This document shows positions 1-8,684 of a stretch of 64,000 nt of DNA, in pieces (position 1 is the stretch's first letter; every line of letters begins with the position of its first letter). The notes beneath the pieces are model-generated. The model saw only the letters and a program-made list of their open reading frames with translations, was not told the origin of the DNA and searched no databases. Source of the stretch: an uncultured Gammaproteobacteria bacterium. GTDB lineage: Bacteria; Pseudomonadota; Gammaproteobacteria; GCA-001735895. The DNA lies in the NCBI GenBank assembly GCA_947259485.1, contig CAMYLU010000016.1:1-64000 (forward strand), written 5' to 3'. A program made the position numbers and the translations under genes.

Positions 1-892
1 GCAGCGTCTTCCATTTCTCCTGCATGTCGATACGCTCACCGACGCCGCGTAAGCGGCCGAAGGAATTGCTCAGGTCCGTCGCCAGCAGATAGGCTGATTC
101 ATAGCGGTCATAAATAATTTTTTGCATCGATTTCTCGACAATATCGGCTATGTGCTGCGGCACCTCGGGATTGATTTCCATGATCGGATCAGGATCCAGG
201 TTACTGATTTTGTATATCAGTGATTCCAGGCTGCCCGCCTTGTAGGGTGCCTTTTTCGCCAGCAACGCGTACATCACCGCACCGAGCGAGTAAATATCTG
301 ATTGTGCCACCAGGCGTTTTTCTTCGGATAATTGTTCCGGTGGCATGTACATCGGTGATCCTTGCACCTCGGTGTCATGGCCCTCGAAACCGACATCGAC
401 ATGGGCAATACTGAAATCCATGATTTTCACTTCGCCATCGTTACTCAGCATGATGTTACCCGGTTTCAGATCGCGATGGATAATGCCTTCGCGATGTACG
501 TAATCGAGGCCCTTGGCGCATTGATAGATGACATCGACAACCTGGTTGGGAGTGAGGACTCTATTCCCGGCAACGTATTCCTGCAAGGTCACACCGTCGA
601 CGAATTCCATGACGATGTAATTGAGATCTTCTTCCTGCCCGGCATCGTATACGCTGACCACCGAGGGATGATGCATACGCCCCGCGCTATAGACCTCGGC
701 AAAAAAACCTTCGCGTAATTTCTGCTTGGTTGCGGTATCCATATCTGCAGCCGAATGCGCGACCTTGATCGCGACAGTGCGCTGAACGAAAGGATCGAAA
801 GCCTCGTAAACGACACCCATGGAACCACGTCCGATGCGGCGTTTTACTTCATACTTGGCGATCTTTGTCGGTCTTTGTGATTTGTCGGACAT
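1..892 (-). CDS. Hanks-type serine/threonine protein kinase, C-terminus beyond the window
   Basis: The reverse strand reads open from ATG at 892 to the window edge (297 codons), so the protein is truncated only by the window. The kinase domain fills most of it: glycine loop GRGSMG (residues 21-26), VAIK lysine at 43, HRDLKPGN at 139-146 and an APE-like segment MPPEQL. The metal-binding DFG is DFS (159-161), which departs from the family norm. Such kinases phosphorylate Ser/Thr on cytoplasmic targets; the C-terminal part (sensor or transmembrane segment) is not visible, so the stimulus is unknown. It starts 10 nt upstream of the end of mpl territory and shares its direction, so it may be cotranscribed downstream of mpl. 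Confidence 0.85.
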   Translation of the reverse strand, partial: MSDKSQRPTKIAKYEVKRRIGRGSMGVVYEAFDPFVQRTVAIKVAHSAADMDTATKQKLREGFFAEVYSAGRMHHPSVVSVYDAGQEEDLNYIVMEFVDGVTLQEYVAGNRVLTPNQVVDVIYQCAKGLDYVHREGIIHRDLKPGNIMLSNDGEVKIMDFSIAHVDVGFEGHDTEVQGSPMYMPPEQLSEEKRLVAQSDIYSLGAVMYALLAKKAPYKAGSLESLIYKISNLDPDPIMEINPEVPQHIADIVEKSMQKIIYDRYESAYLLATDLSNSFGRLRGVGERIDMQEKWKTL

Positions 893-901
893 ACCCGATT
901 T

Positions 902-2239
902 CTAGTTTTGCAGCGCTTGAATTAGACGTTGATGAATATTATCAAAACCGCCATTGCTCATAATAACGATTTGATCTCCCTGCTCACAATTTTGCAGCAG
1001 GTAGTCGATAATCTGTTGTGTATCGTTTTTAACTTCTACTATTGTAGATGCAGTTTCTGCAATTTTCGCGATATCCCAGTTTAAATCAGGGTTTTCGCAT
1101 AACAAAACCAGGTCAGCCGCGGCGAATGATTGTCCAAGTTCGTCCCCATGCGTGCCCATTTTCATGGTATTGGAACGTATATCCAGCACACCGATCAGGC
1201 GGCCGGCAGTGGCTCCTTTCAGTGCCTCCAGGGTTAACGCGATTGCGGTCGGGTGATGGGCAAAGTCATCGACGATCGTGACGCCGTTAATTTCGGCGAT
1301 CACTTCCTGGCGTCGTTTAACCCCGGCGAACCGGCGCATAGCGTCGAGCGAAACTTCGATGCTTACCCCGGCATGACGAGCGGCGATAATTGCTGCGCTT
1401 GCGTTTGCTGCGTTGAACTGCCCCTGTTGGGATAGTTCCAGCGCATGGCTGTTTGGGCCCTGGTGCAGTGTGTTTTCCTTATCGAGAAAAAAATCAGCAT
1501 TCGGATCGACGCTGGAGAAATTCGATTGCTGGCTCCAGCAACCCATCGCCAGGACATCTCGTAATGCTTCATCATCGTGATTGACGATAACCAGCGCGCT
1601 CCCTGGCAGGGTTCGCACCAGGTGGTGAAACTGTCGCTTGATCGCGGCCAGGTCTGCAAAGATATCGGCGTGGTCGAATTCGAGGTTGTTCAAAATCAGC
1701 GTGCGCGGATGGTAGTGAATAAACTTGGAGCGCTTGTCGAACAGCGCCGAGTCGTATTCATCAGCCTCGATCACGAAGAATGGATCGCTACCGAGTTTTG
1801 CCGATTGCGAAAAATTCTGGCAGATACCACCGATCAGGTAGCCCGGGTCTAGTCCGGCATCATCGAGTATCCAGGCGAGCATGCTACTGGCCGTAGTCTT
1901 GCCATGCGTCCCGGCGACCGCCAGTACCCAGCGCTTTTGCAGCACCGCTTCGTAAAGCCACTGGGGACCCGATGTATAGCGCAAGCCGCGATCGAGTATG
2001 GCTTCGAATTGCGGATTGCCGCGCGTAATAGCATTACCGATGATAAAAACGTCACAGTCATCAGGTAAGGCATCGGCGTCGTAGCCATGATCTAGCTCGA
2101 TTCCGGCTTGTTGCAGCTGGGTGCTCATCGGGGGGTATACATTCGCATCGGAACCGGCTACTTCACAACCCAGCTCACGCGCTATCTGGGCAATGCCGGC
2201 CATGAAGGTACCGCAAATACCAAGAATATAAATCTTCAC
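902..2239 (-). CDS. mpl: UDP-N-acetylmuramate:L-alanyl-gamma-D-glutamyl-meso-diaminopimelate ligase
   Basis: This Mur-ligase family enzyme (445 aa) recycles peptidoglycan by joining the released tripeptide to UDP-MurNAc with ATP in the cytoplasm. The N-terminal Rossmann-like region starts ILGICGTFMAG, as in Mpl. The ATP loop GTHGKTT is at residues 110-116, followed by the central (EADEYDSALFD) and C-terminal (DDFAHHPTA) Mur motifs. Length matches the family. The start is GTG at 2239, overlapping the TGA of the upstream membrane-protein gene as GTGA, which indicates translational coupling. Confidence 0.95.
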   Translation of the reverse strand: MKIYILGICGTFMAGIAQIARELGCEVAGSDANVYPPMSTQLQQAGIELDHGYDADALPDDCDVFIIGNAITRGNPQFEAILDRGLRYTSGPQWLYEAVLQKRWVLAVAGTHGKTTASSMLAWILDDAGLDPGYLIGGICQNFSQSAKLGSDPFFVIEADEYDSALFDKRSKFIHYHPRTLILNNLEFDHADIFADLAAIKRQFHHLVRTLPGSALVIVNHDDEALRDVLAMGCWSQQSNFSSVDPNADFFLDKENTLHQGPNSHALELSQQGQFNAANASAAIIAARHAGVSIEVSLDAMRRFAGVKRRQEVIAEINGVTIVDDFAHHPTAIALTLEALKGATAGRLIGVLDIRSNTMKMGTHGDELGQSFAAADLVLLCENPDLNWDIAKIAETASTIVEVKNDTQQIIDYLLQNCEQGDQIVIMSNGGFDNIHQRLIQALQN

Positions 2240-2769
2240 CAGGCGAACCAGATCACTACGAATTGATAAAGCACGAAATAATTAAAAGATATCATAGCTG
2301 AAAGATGGGTAGAGATTGAAAAAGCGCGCTTAAAGATCAACGACAAAACCGCCAGGTTCCAGATCAGGATGGCCAGGGTCACGTAGAGCAGAACATTCTC
2401 TATACTGGTTTCATTATTCGTCACGCCACGGTAAATCGGGATCGTGACCAGGGTAATAATCATGTTGACGCCGACCAGGGCCGAAAAGGTTTGCAGCAAT
2501 CGTTCGAGTGATTTTTTCCAGCGCAATCCCCAGTAAGCGATCAGGCCCAGCATCCCGAGTTCCAGGAATATCTGTGCACATACCACTGCGTAGCTGCGTT
2601 GTTCGTCGACCAGCAACAATCCGATCACAAAATAAACGAATACGCTAATGGCGACACAATATGGATTGTAAGGCAGGCGTTCGGGGCTGGAAAGCAGCAG
2701 GCCCATCAATATGTAATGCTTGAGGCTAAGCAGCCACTGGCCGATGATGTTCTGCATGTGCAGTATCAT
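2236..2769 (-). CDS. Uncharacterised inner-membrane protein, about five membrane segments
   Basis: I do not recognise a named family. The roughly 177-residue product has about five hydrophobic segments with a basic loop (RWKKSLER) between the second and third, so it should sit in the inner membrane. The stop codon overlaps the mpl start, so the two genes form a coupled pair, which hints at an envelope-related role (inference). ATG at 2769 is chosen; TTG at 2790 and ATG at 2757 are also possible, since no strong ribosome site separates them. It is divergent from glyQ with about 90 bp between. Confidence 0.7.
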   Translation of the reverse strand: MILHMQNIIGQWLLSLKHYILMGLLLSSPERLPYNPYCVAISVFVYFVIGLLLVDEQRSYAVVCAQIFLELGMLGLIAYWGLRWKKSLERLLQTFSALVGVNMIITLVTIPIYRGVTNNETSIENVLLYVTLAILIWNLAVLSLIFKRAFSISTHLSAMISFNYFVLYQFVVIWFAW

Positions 2770-2862
2770 AGTCGCTTCAAAACACAACACAATAAGATAG
2801 GAAAATGAATGAGTAAAAAACGCCAGTTAGTTATACTCATGCCCTTTTGACCAGTGAATTAA

Positions 2863-3786
2863 ATGAGCGAGTTGCCAGCGACCGAATTGAGTAGCTTCCA
2901 GGGCCTGATCCAGACCTTGCAAAATTACTGGTCCGAACAGGGCTGTGTGATTTTGCAGCCCCTGGATATGGAGGTCGGCGCCGGGACCTTCCATCCGGCA
3001 ACCTTTATACGTGCCATCGGCCCGGAGCCCTGGCGTGCCGCTTACGTGCAGCCGAGCCGCCGACCGACCGATGGGCGTTATGGCGAAAACCCCAACCGCT
3101 TGCAGCATTATTTCCAGTTCCAGGTATTGTTGAAACCATCGCCGGACAATTTTCAGGAACTGTACCTCGGTTCGCTCGAGGCGCTTGGTTTCGATCCATT
3201 GGTGCATGATATTCGCTTCGTCGAGGACGACTGGGAGTCACCGACACTCGGCGCCTGGGGGCTGGGCTGGGAAATCTGGTTGAACGGCATGGAAGTCAGC
3301 CAGTTCACTTATTTTCAACAGGTCGGTGGACTGGAGTGTCAGCCGGTATCAGGTGAAATCACCTACGGTATCGAGCGACTGGCGATGTACCTGCAGGGTG
3401 TCGACAGTATTTTCGAACTGGTTTGGGGTCGAGGGCCACAGGGGGTAGTGACCTACGGCGATATTTATCATCAAAACGAAGTTGAGCAATCGACCTATAA
3501 TTTCGAGCTAGCCGATACCGATGCGCTGTTTCACTGGTTTGATGTTTGCGAAAAACAATGCCAATTGCTGGTCGAGAAAAAACTGCCACTGCCCGCTTAC
3601 GAGCAGGTCATGAAAGCTTCGCATGCTTTTAATCTGCTCGATGCCCGACATGCGATTTCGGTGACTGAACGGCAACGTTTTATTCTGCGGGTACGCGGCC
3701 TGTCGCGTAGCGTTGCCGAGTGCTACTACGAATCACGCGCGGCACTTGGGTTTCCCCTGATTAAAAAGGATGTTGCTGATGAGTAG
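2863..3786 (+). CDS. glyQ: Glycyl-tRNA synthetase alpha subunit
   Basis: This is the catalytic alpha chain (307 aa) of the bacterial alpha2-beta2 glycyl-tRNA synthetase, which charges tRNA-Gly using ATP. The sequence shows the family signatures [24 protein letters not shown] and the class II motif region [19 protein letters not shown]. Length is as expected (E. coli about 303). It overlaps glyS by 8 nt, the usual coupled arrangement that keeps subunits equimolar. A candidate -10 (TTATACT) lies about 35 bp upstream. Confidence 0.97.
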   Translation: MSELPATELSSFQGLIQTLQNYWSEQGCVILQPLDMEVGAGTFHPATFIRAIGPEPWRAAYVQPSRRPTDGRYGENPNRLQHYFQFQVLLKPSPDNFQELYLGSLEALGFDPLVHDIRFVEDDWESPTLGAWGLGWEIWLNGMEVSQFTYFQQVGGLECQPVSGEITYGIERLAMYLQGVDSIFELVWGRGPQGVVTYGDIYHQNEVEQSTYNFELADTDALFHWFDVCEKQCQLLVEKKLPLPAYEQVMKASHAFNLLDARHAISVTERQRFILRVRGLSRSVAECYYESRAALGFPLIKKDVADE

Positions 3787-5845
3787 TGACTGCCTGATCG
3801 AAATCGGCACCGAGGAATTACCGCCGCGGGCGCTGCAGTCGCTGGCACAAAATTTTGCTTCCCTGGTAACGCAGTCTCTAGCCGAGCATAACCTTGGCCC
3901 GGGTTCTGTCGAAGTGTTTGCCACCCCTCGACGATTGGCAATGTTGTTAAGGGATACCCCTTTGCAGCAAGCCGAGCAGTTGATAGAAAAGCGCGGACCG
4001 GCGCTTGACGCGGCGTTTGATGCCGACGGAAATCCATCCCGTGCAGCGCTCGGGTTCGCGGCATCATGTGGTGTCGATATTGACAAGCTCGAGCGGCGCC
4101 AGACCGAAAAGGGCAGTTGGCTGTACTTTTGCGATAAGCAGGCCGGAAGAAGCCTGGACCAGTTAATGCCGGAGCTGGTGGCAGGCGCACTATCCAGTCT
4201 GCCAATTCCTAAACGCATGCGTTGGGGTGATCGCAGCGATGTTTTTGTGCGGCCGGTTAAGTGGCTGGTGTTGATGGTCGGCAGCGAGGTTGTCGATGCG
4301 GAGATCTTCGGTCTGCGTTCTGGCAATCGTAGTTTCGGGCATCGTTTCCACGCACCTGTGGCACTTGAAATACCCTCCGCTTCAGAATACGAAGAGACAC
4401 TGATTTCCCGGGGGTCGGTTATCGCCAGCTTCGATCAACGCCGAGAGATGATTCGCGAGCTGGTTGAAAAAGCCGCTGCAAAACTTGGTGGCATGGTAAA
4501 AATTGACGACGCGCTGCTCGACGAAGTCACCGCACTGGTCGAGTACCCGGTTTTAGTCTGCGGCGAATTTGACGCCGAATTTCTTGAACTTCCGGTGGAA
4601 GTGCTGGTTTCCACGATGCAGGAAAACCAGAAGTACTTCGCGCTGTTTGACGCTAAGGGCGAGTTGTTGCCGCATTTCATCGCGATCTCCAACATCGATA
4701 GCCGTAAACCCGAAGTGGTTGTCAGTGGTAATGAACGTGTCATCCGTCCGCGCTTTGCCGATGCCGGGTTCTTCTTTGCCCAGGATCAGAAACAGGGACT
4801 CGACCTGATGCGAATCCGGCTCGATAGCGTTGTTTTCCAGGATAAACTCGGTAGCCTCGGAGACAAGACCAATCGAATTATCCGACTTGCCAAGTACATC
4901 GCGAGTTATTCCGATGTCGACCAGGACCTGGTGCGTCGTGCCGCGGATCTCAGCAAGGCGGACCTGATGAGCGATATGGTGGGTGAGTTCCCGAAGCTGC
5001 AAGGTGTCATGGGACGTTACTATGCGCGACATCAGCAGGAAGAACAGTCAGTATGTGATGCAATCGAGCAGCACTACTGGCCCAGGCATGCAGGTGACCG
5101 GGTGCCGCAAGATCCGATTGCCCAGGCGGTCGCATTGGCTGATCGTCTCGACAGCCTGGTCGGAATTTTTGCGATTGGCGAAAAACCTGGTGGCGATAAG
5201 GACCCCTTTGCGCTGCGCCGTGCCGCGCTGGGGGTGTTGCGTATCATCGTCGAAAACCAGTTGCCCCTGGACCTGGCCGATCTATGCCAGGTTGCTGCCG
5301 ATGGTTATTTCAGACAGTTAGATGCAAAGGCGGCAATTGCAGAAGTGATCGAATACGTGTTTGACCGCCAACGCGCCTATTACCAGGAACAGGATATAGA
5401 TTTCGATGTCGTTGACGCGGTTGCCTATAGCCGTCCTGGTATGCTCTATGACTGCGATTTACGCATCCGGGCGGTACAGGAGTTTCAAAGTCACGAAGCA
5501 GCTTCTGCGCTCGCGGCAGCAAATAAACGAATCAGTAATATTCTTAAAAAACAGGAGCATGTGGGGACCGACGTCGATACCGGGTTATTGCAGGAGAAAG
5601 CAGAAAAACAGCTTTTCAAGCAACTTCAGGCGCTTAAAGCAGGGGTTGCAAAACAGGTTTCCGGTGGAGCCTACTTAAAGGGGCTGGAACAGCTTGCCGA
5701 ACTCAGACCCGCGGTTGATACCTTCTTTGATGAGGTGATGGTGATGGTTGATGATGCGGCTTTGCAAAACAACCGGCTTGCACTGCTCGATCAACTGTTG
5801 CAAAGTTTCCGCCTGGTCGCTGATTTCTCACGCATAAAATCCTGA
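3779..5845 (+). CDS. glyS: Glycyl-tRNA synthetase beta subunit
   Basis: The beta chain (688 aa) carries the tRNA-binding and anticodon-recognition parts of glycyl-tRNA synthetase. It opens with [14 protein letters not shown], contains the conserved [12 protein letters not shown] and HD-type segments, and ends in the DALR-like anticodon domain with [11 protein letters not shown] 3779 is chosen over the in-frame ATG at 3770 because it gives the usual N-terminus and a length near E. coli GlyS (689 aa). It overlaps glyQ and is followed 27 nt later by gmhB. Confidence 0.97.
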   Translation: MSSDCLIEIGTEELPPRALQSLAQNFASLVTQSLAEHNLGPGSVEVFATPRRLAMLLRDTPLQQAEQLIEKRGPALDAAFDADGNPSRAALGFAASCGVDIDKLERRQTEKGSWLYFCDKQAGRSLDQLMPELVAGALSSLPIPKRMRWGDRSDVFVRPVKWLVLMVGSEVVDAEIFGLRSGNRSFGHRFHAPVALEIPSASEYEETLISRGSVIASFDQRREMIRELVEKAAAKLGGMVKIDDALLDEVTALVEYPVLVCGEFDAEFLELPVEVLVSTMQENQKYFALFDAKGELLPHFIAISNIDSRKPEVVVSGNERVIRPRFADAGFFFAQDQKQGLDLMRIRLDSVVFQDKLGSLGDKTNRIIRLAKYIASYSDVDQDLVRRAADLSKADLMSDMVGEFPKLQGVMGRYYARHQQEEQSVCDAIEQHYWPRHAGDRVPQDPIAQAVALADRLDSLVGIFAIGEKPGGDKDPFALRRAALGVLRIIVENQLPLDLADLCQVAADGYFRQLDAKAAIAEVIEYVFDRQRAYYQEQDIDFDVVDAVAYSRPGMLYDCDLRIRAVQEFQSHEAASALAAANKRISNILKKQEHVGTDVDTGLLQEKAEKQLFKQLQALKAGVAKQVSGGAYLKGLEQLAELRPAVDTFFDEVMVMVDDAALQNNRLALLDQLLQSFRLVADFSRIKS

Positions 5846-5872
5846 GACTCGATCATCAGACAGGAGACTCGA

Positions 5873-6415
5873 TTGGCCAAAATGGTAATCCTTGACAGAG
5901 ACGGCGTCGTCAACCACCTGCCGGATGATGACATCACCACTGTCGACGGCTGGGATCCGATTCCAGGTAGCATCGAGGCGATCAACCGACTCAAAAAAGC
6001 AGGTTACCTGGTCACCATTGCATCCAATCATTCGGGCATTTCGCGCGGTCTTTATAGCGAGGAAGAACTGTTGGAAACTCACGCAAAGATGCAGCGCCTG
6101 CTTGAAAATCGAGGCGCCAGCGTCGACGGTATTTTCTATTGTACGCACGGTCCCGAAGCGAATTGTGTATGCCGTAAACCCAAGCCGGGACTACTGTTCC
6201 AGATTGCCAGTCAGTTCAAAATCGATCTCAAGCAAACAGCAGTCGTAGGGGACGATATCAGCGATATACAGGCAGCGAAGATGGCCAACGCGAAACCGAT
6301 TCTGGTTCGCACCGGAAAGGGAGAGTACGTGATGCAGAACTTTCCCGAAGTACTGGATGTTCCGGTTTACGATGACCTGGCCCACTTCGTGCGCCACACT
6401 CTGCGACGCAAATAA
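5873..6415 (+). CDS. gmhB: D-glycero-beta-D-manno-heptose 1,7-bisphosphate 7-phosphatase
   Basis: This HAD phosphatase (180 aa) removes the C7 phosphate during ADP-heptose synthesis for the lipopolysaccharide inner core. The catalytic motif is DRDGVVN, with SNHSGISRG after it, the zinc-binding loop CTHGPEANCVCRKPKPG (Cys-x-His ... Cys-x-Cys), and the terminal GDDISDIQAA. The start is TTG 5873, preceded six bases earlier by AGGAG; the next ATG (5882) is 15 bases from it. The glyQ-glyS-gmhB-acyltransferase order is common in gammaproteobacteria. Confidence 0.92.
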   Translation: MAKMVILDRDGVVNHLPDDDITTVDGWDPIPGSIEAINRLKKAGYLVTIASNHSGISRGLYSEEELLETHAKMQRLLENRGASVDGIFYCTHGPEANCVCRKPKPGLLFQIASQFKIDLKQTAVVGDDISDIQAAKMANAKPILVRTGKGEYVMQNFPEVLDVPVYDDLAHFVRHTLRRK

Positions 6416-6424
6416 ATTCCGGCC

Positions 6425-7186
6425 GTGGTCAGTCCGCTCTATAAAATCTGGTTGGCAATACGCTCAACCATATTCTGGATACTCTTTCTGCCGGTCCTGC
6501 TGCTCTTAGCCTGCCTGGTTTCGCTGACGTTTTTTATGCCACTGAATTTTCTGATGGGGATCGTCAGGTTCTGGATCAGTTACTCACTCTGGTGCTTGCG
6601 AATTATCTGTGGACTCAAGTATTCGGTTGAGGGGCTTGAAAATATTCCTGATCATGGCTTTATCGTAATGAGCAAACATAGTTCAACCTGGGAAACGATC
6701 GCGATACAGGGTTTGTTTCGTCCGATGATCTGGGTGGTCAAGCGCGAACTGACCTGGATTCCCTTTTTTGGTTGGGCATTGAAAGCGATGGATGCAATTG
6801 CCCTGAATCGGGGTACCGGTCGCAAGGCTATCAACCAGCTGATCACGGAGAGCCAATACCACATGGACCAGGGAAGAATCCTGATGCTATTTCCAGAGGG
6901 CACGCGAGTTTTACCGAAACAAAAGAAACCGTTCAAGATTGGTGGTGCCATTGTTTCCCAACGCACCGGGTACTCGGTACTGCCGATTGCGCATAATGCC
7001 GGTGAATTCTGGCCACGACATAGCTGGATCAAGTGGCCCGGTACCATTCGAGTCGTTATCGGCAAGCCGATCGATCCGCAGGGCAAGAAACCCGAGGACA
7101 TAATTGACGAGGTGGCAACCTGGATTCTGAGCGAATGTGAACGAATCAGTGACGAAGCCCAATTGCAGCGAATTGGTGTTCTATAA
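6425..7186 (+). CDS. 1-acyl-sn-glycerol-3-phosphate acyltransferase (PlsC family)
   Basis: This is a membrane-associated acyltransferase (253 aa) that likely makes phosphatidic acid from lysophosphatidic acid. The N-terminal hydrophobic stretch (residues about 12-45) anchors it. Block I reads KHSSTWE, i.e. an HX4E variant of HX4D seen in many proteobacterial members, and block III is FPEGTR. The start is GTG 6425, nine bases after the gmhB stop, so it belongs to the same operon. Substrate preference cannot be read from sequence; a lysophospholipid acyltransferase is an alternative. Confidence 0.88.
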   Translation: MVSPLYKIWLAIRSTIFWILFLPVLLLLACLVSLTFFMPLNFLMGIVRFWISYSLWCLRIICGLKYSVEGLENIPDHGFIVMSKHSSTWETIAIQGLFRPMIWVVKRELTWIPFFGWALKAMDAIALNRGTGRKAINQLITESQYHMDQGRILMLFPEGTRVLPKQKKPFKIGGAIVSQRTGYSVLPIAHNAGEFWPRHSWIKWPGTIRVVIGKPIDPQGKKPEDIIDEVATWILSECERISDEAQLQRIGVL

Positions 7187-7216
7187 TGACCTGTGGATTA
7201 AAAGGAATGCAGGTTA

Positions 7217-7858
7217 TTGGTGGTGCGTTTTAAATTACTGGTAATACTTTTCTTGTATGCCGGCCTGGCGCAGGCTGATTGGACCGGTGTTACTCTAGAA
7301 TTTGCCAACGTCGATGCGGACTGGAAATTTGACAGCGGTGTGCGCGAAGCCCAGATCAACAGTATCGCCTTTCAAATTGAGGAAGAAACTGCAACCGGAT
7401 TAAGCGTCGGCGGAGGCATCGGTTACCTTGATATGCGCGTTGTTGGCGATAGCAGCACGGATAGCAGAAAATTTGACGGGGAGTATTTGCAGATTTACCT
7501 GCGCCAGGAAATTCGCATCAGTGAACGCATCTTACTGCATGGCTTGTTCAATTACAGTTACAACAGCGGTCGCGACAATAGAGAAGACGATCGGGCTGAT
7601 ATAGACTGGAATGAAGCCAGTTTTCAGATCGACGCGAGCCTTCGTTTTGGCAACTTCGGGATTACTCCGTTTGCAGCCTATTACGATATCGATGGAGATA
7701 TCAGCGATGATAACGGTACCGAAGTTTTTGAAATGGATGATCCGGTAAGCCAAGGTATCCGCTTCGACTATTACACCGAGCCGACGGCTTTCATCCGTAT
7801 CGTGTTTCAATCCGGGGGGCAGTCCGGGGGCTATCTGACTTTCGCGCGCCGTTATTAA
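7217..7858 (+). CDS. Predicted outer-membrane beta-barrel protein
   Basis: I recognise no named family. The product (about 213 aa) begins with a signal peptide (LLVILFLYAGLAQA, cleavage probably before DWTG) and continues with alternating polar/hydrophobic strands and Gly/Tyr-rich turns. It ends RRY, a C-terminal aromatic typical of Bam-inserted barrels. Predicted loops are rich in Asp (DNREDDRADIDW, DIDGDISDDNG), as in surface or calcium-binding loops. The start is ambiguous among TTG 7217, GTG 7220 and GTG 7223. Its stop overlaps that of the convergent DUF3581 gene. Confidence 0.75.
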   Translation: MVVRFKLLVILFLYAGLAQADWTGVTLEFANVDADWKFDSGVREAQINSIAFQIEEETATGLSVGGGIGYLDMRVVGDSSTDSRKFDGEYLQIYLRQEIRISERILLHGLFNYSYNSGRDNREDDRADIDWNEASFQIDASLRFGNFGITPFAAYYDIDGDISDDNGTEVFEMDDPVSQGIRFDYYTEPTAFIRIVFQSGGQSGGYLTFARRY

Positions 7859-8568
7859 TCGCTGTCGGAGTAACGGCTTTTCCGCCCGCTGTAGGTTGCG
7901 ATCAACTCGTCAATGCTGGCCTGGTCGTATTCGCGCAAACCGCTTAACACCATCTTCTTCTGGCCTTTGCCCACCAGTTCTCCGTTGCAGCTCAAGTCGT
8001 AGTTGAGAGCGACATCGCCACGTTTGCCGTAAAGCCGGAAAATATTGTCGCTCAACGAGAGGTTTACGGAATCGATGTCGAGCCTGTCCAGCGAAATACG
8101 CATATGGTCATAGATTACCAATGGTCTTTCGGGATTAATCATGACATTGTTTTCTTTCATCAGGGGTACCAGTACATGCGGAAAGGTTTCGCCCGAAAAT
8201 TCCACATAGTTGCGCGTTAATGACTCGATAAGAACAGGGTTGTGACTGTGTTCGCCGTTAGTTGAAAGGTCGAGGTATTTTTTATCATGCTCGTCGTAAA
8301 TCGATATTTCACGGGCGTCTACCTCGGGCAGAATCAGGGTGGTGTCATCGCCTACCATGCCCGAGAACGAAATGCCCATGGTTTGACGCAGGCCGTAGTG
8401 ATGGATGATGATCGAGAATAGCAAATCGCCAGGCACGCAGAACCGTTTTGAATCGATATCGTGAATCGGATTAAAATCACCGGCCACCGATTTCGCGAAA
8501 TCGCTGGCCTGCTGTCGGCTAAACGAGAGTTTGGAACCATCCAGGCTGTAGTATTTTTCTAGATTCAT
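7855..8568 (-). CDS. DUF3581 family protein
   Basis: The 237-residue cytoplasmic product matches my memory of DUF3581, a family largely restricted to gammaproteobacteria. Conserved features are SRQQASDFAKSVAGDFNPIHD near the N-terminus (residues 17-37) and RFCVPGDLLF. The GDFNPIHD segment resembles the active-site region of hot-dog-fold hydratases and thioesterases, so a role in acyl-thioester chemistry is possible but unproven. The gene stands alone and is convergent with the outer-membrane protein gene. Confidence 0.85.
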   Translation of the reverse strand: MNLEKYYSLDGSKLSFSRQQASDFAKSVAGDFNPIHDIDSKRFCVPGDLLFSIIIHHYGLRQTMGISFSGMVGDDTTLILPEVDAREISIYDEHDKKYLDLSTNGEHSHNPVLIESLTRNYVEFSGETFPHVLVPLMKENNVMINPERPLVIYDHMRISLDRLDIDSVNLSLSDNIFRLYGKRGDVALNYDLSCNGELVGKGQKKMVLSGLREYDQASIDELIATYSGRKSRYSDSD

Positions 8569-8684
8569 TTTTCTTATCTCGGGTTAACTTCCTGGGGCCC
8601 AGGGTGTTATCTTACCCCATTTTGAAAAAGGGGACTAACCTGTGAGTTTTGACGCTCAACAACCGCTGCATCGAGAGACTGTTA

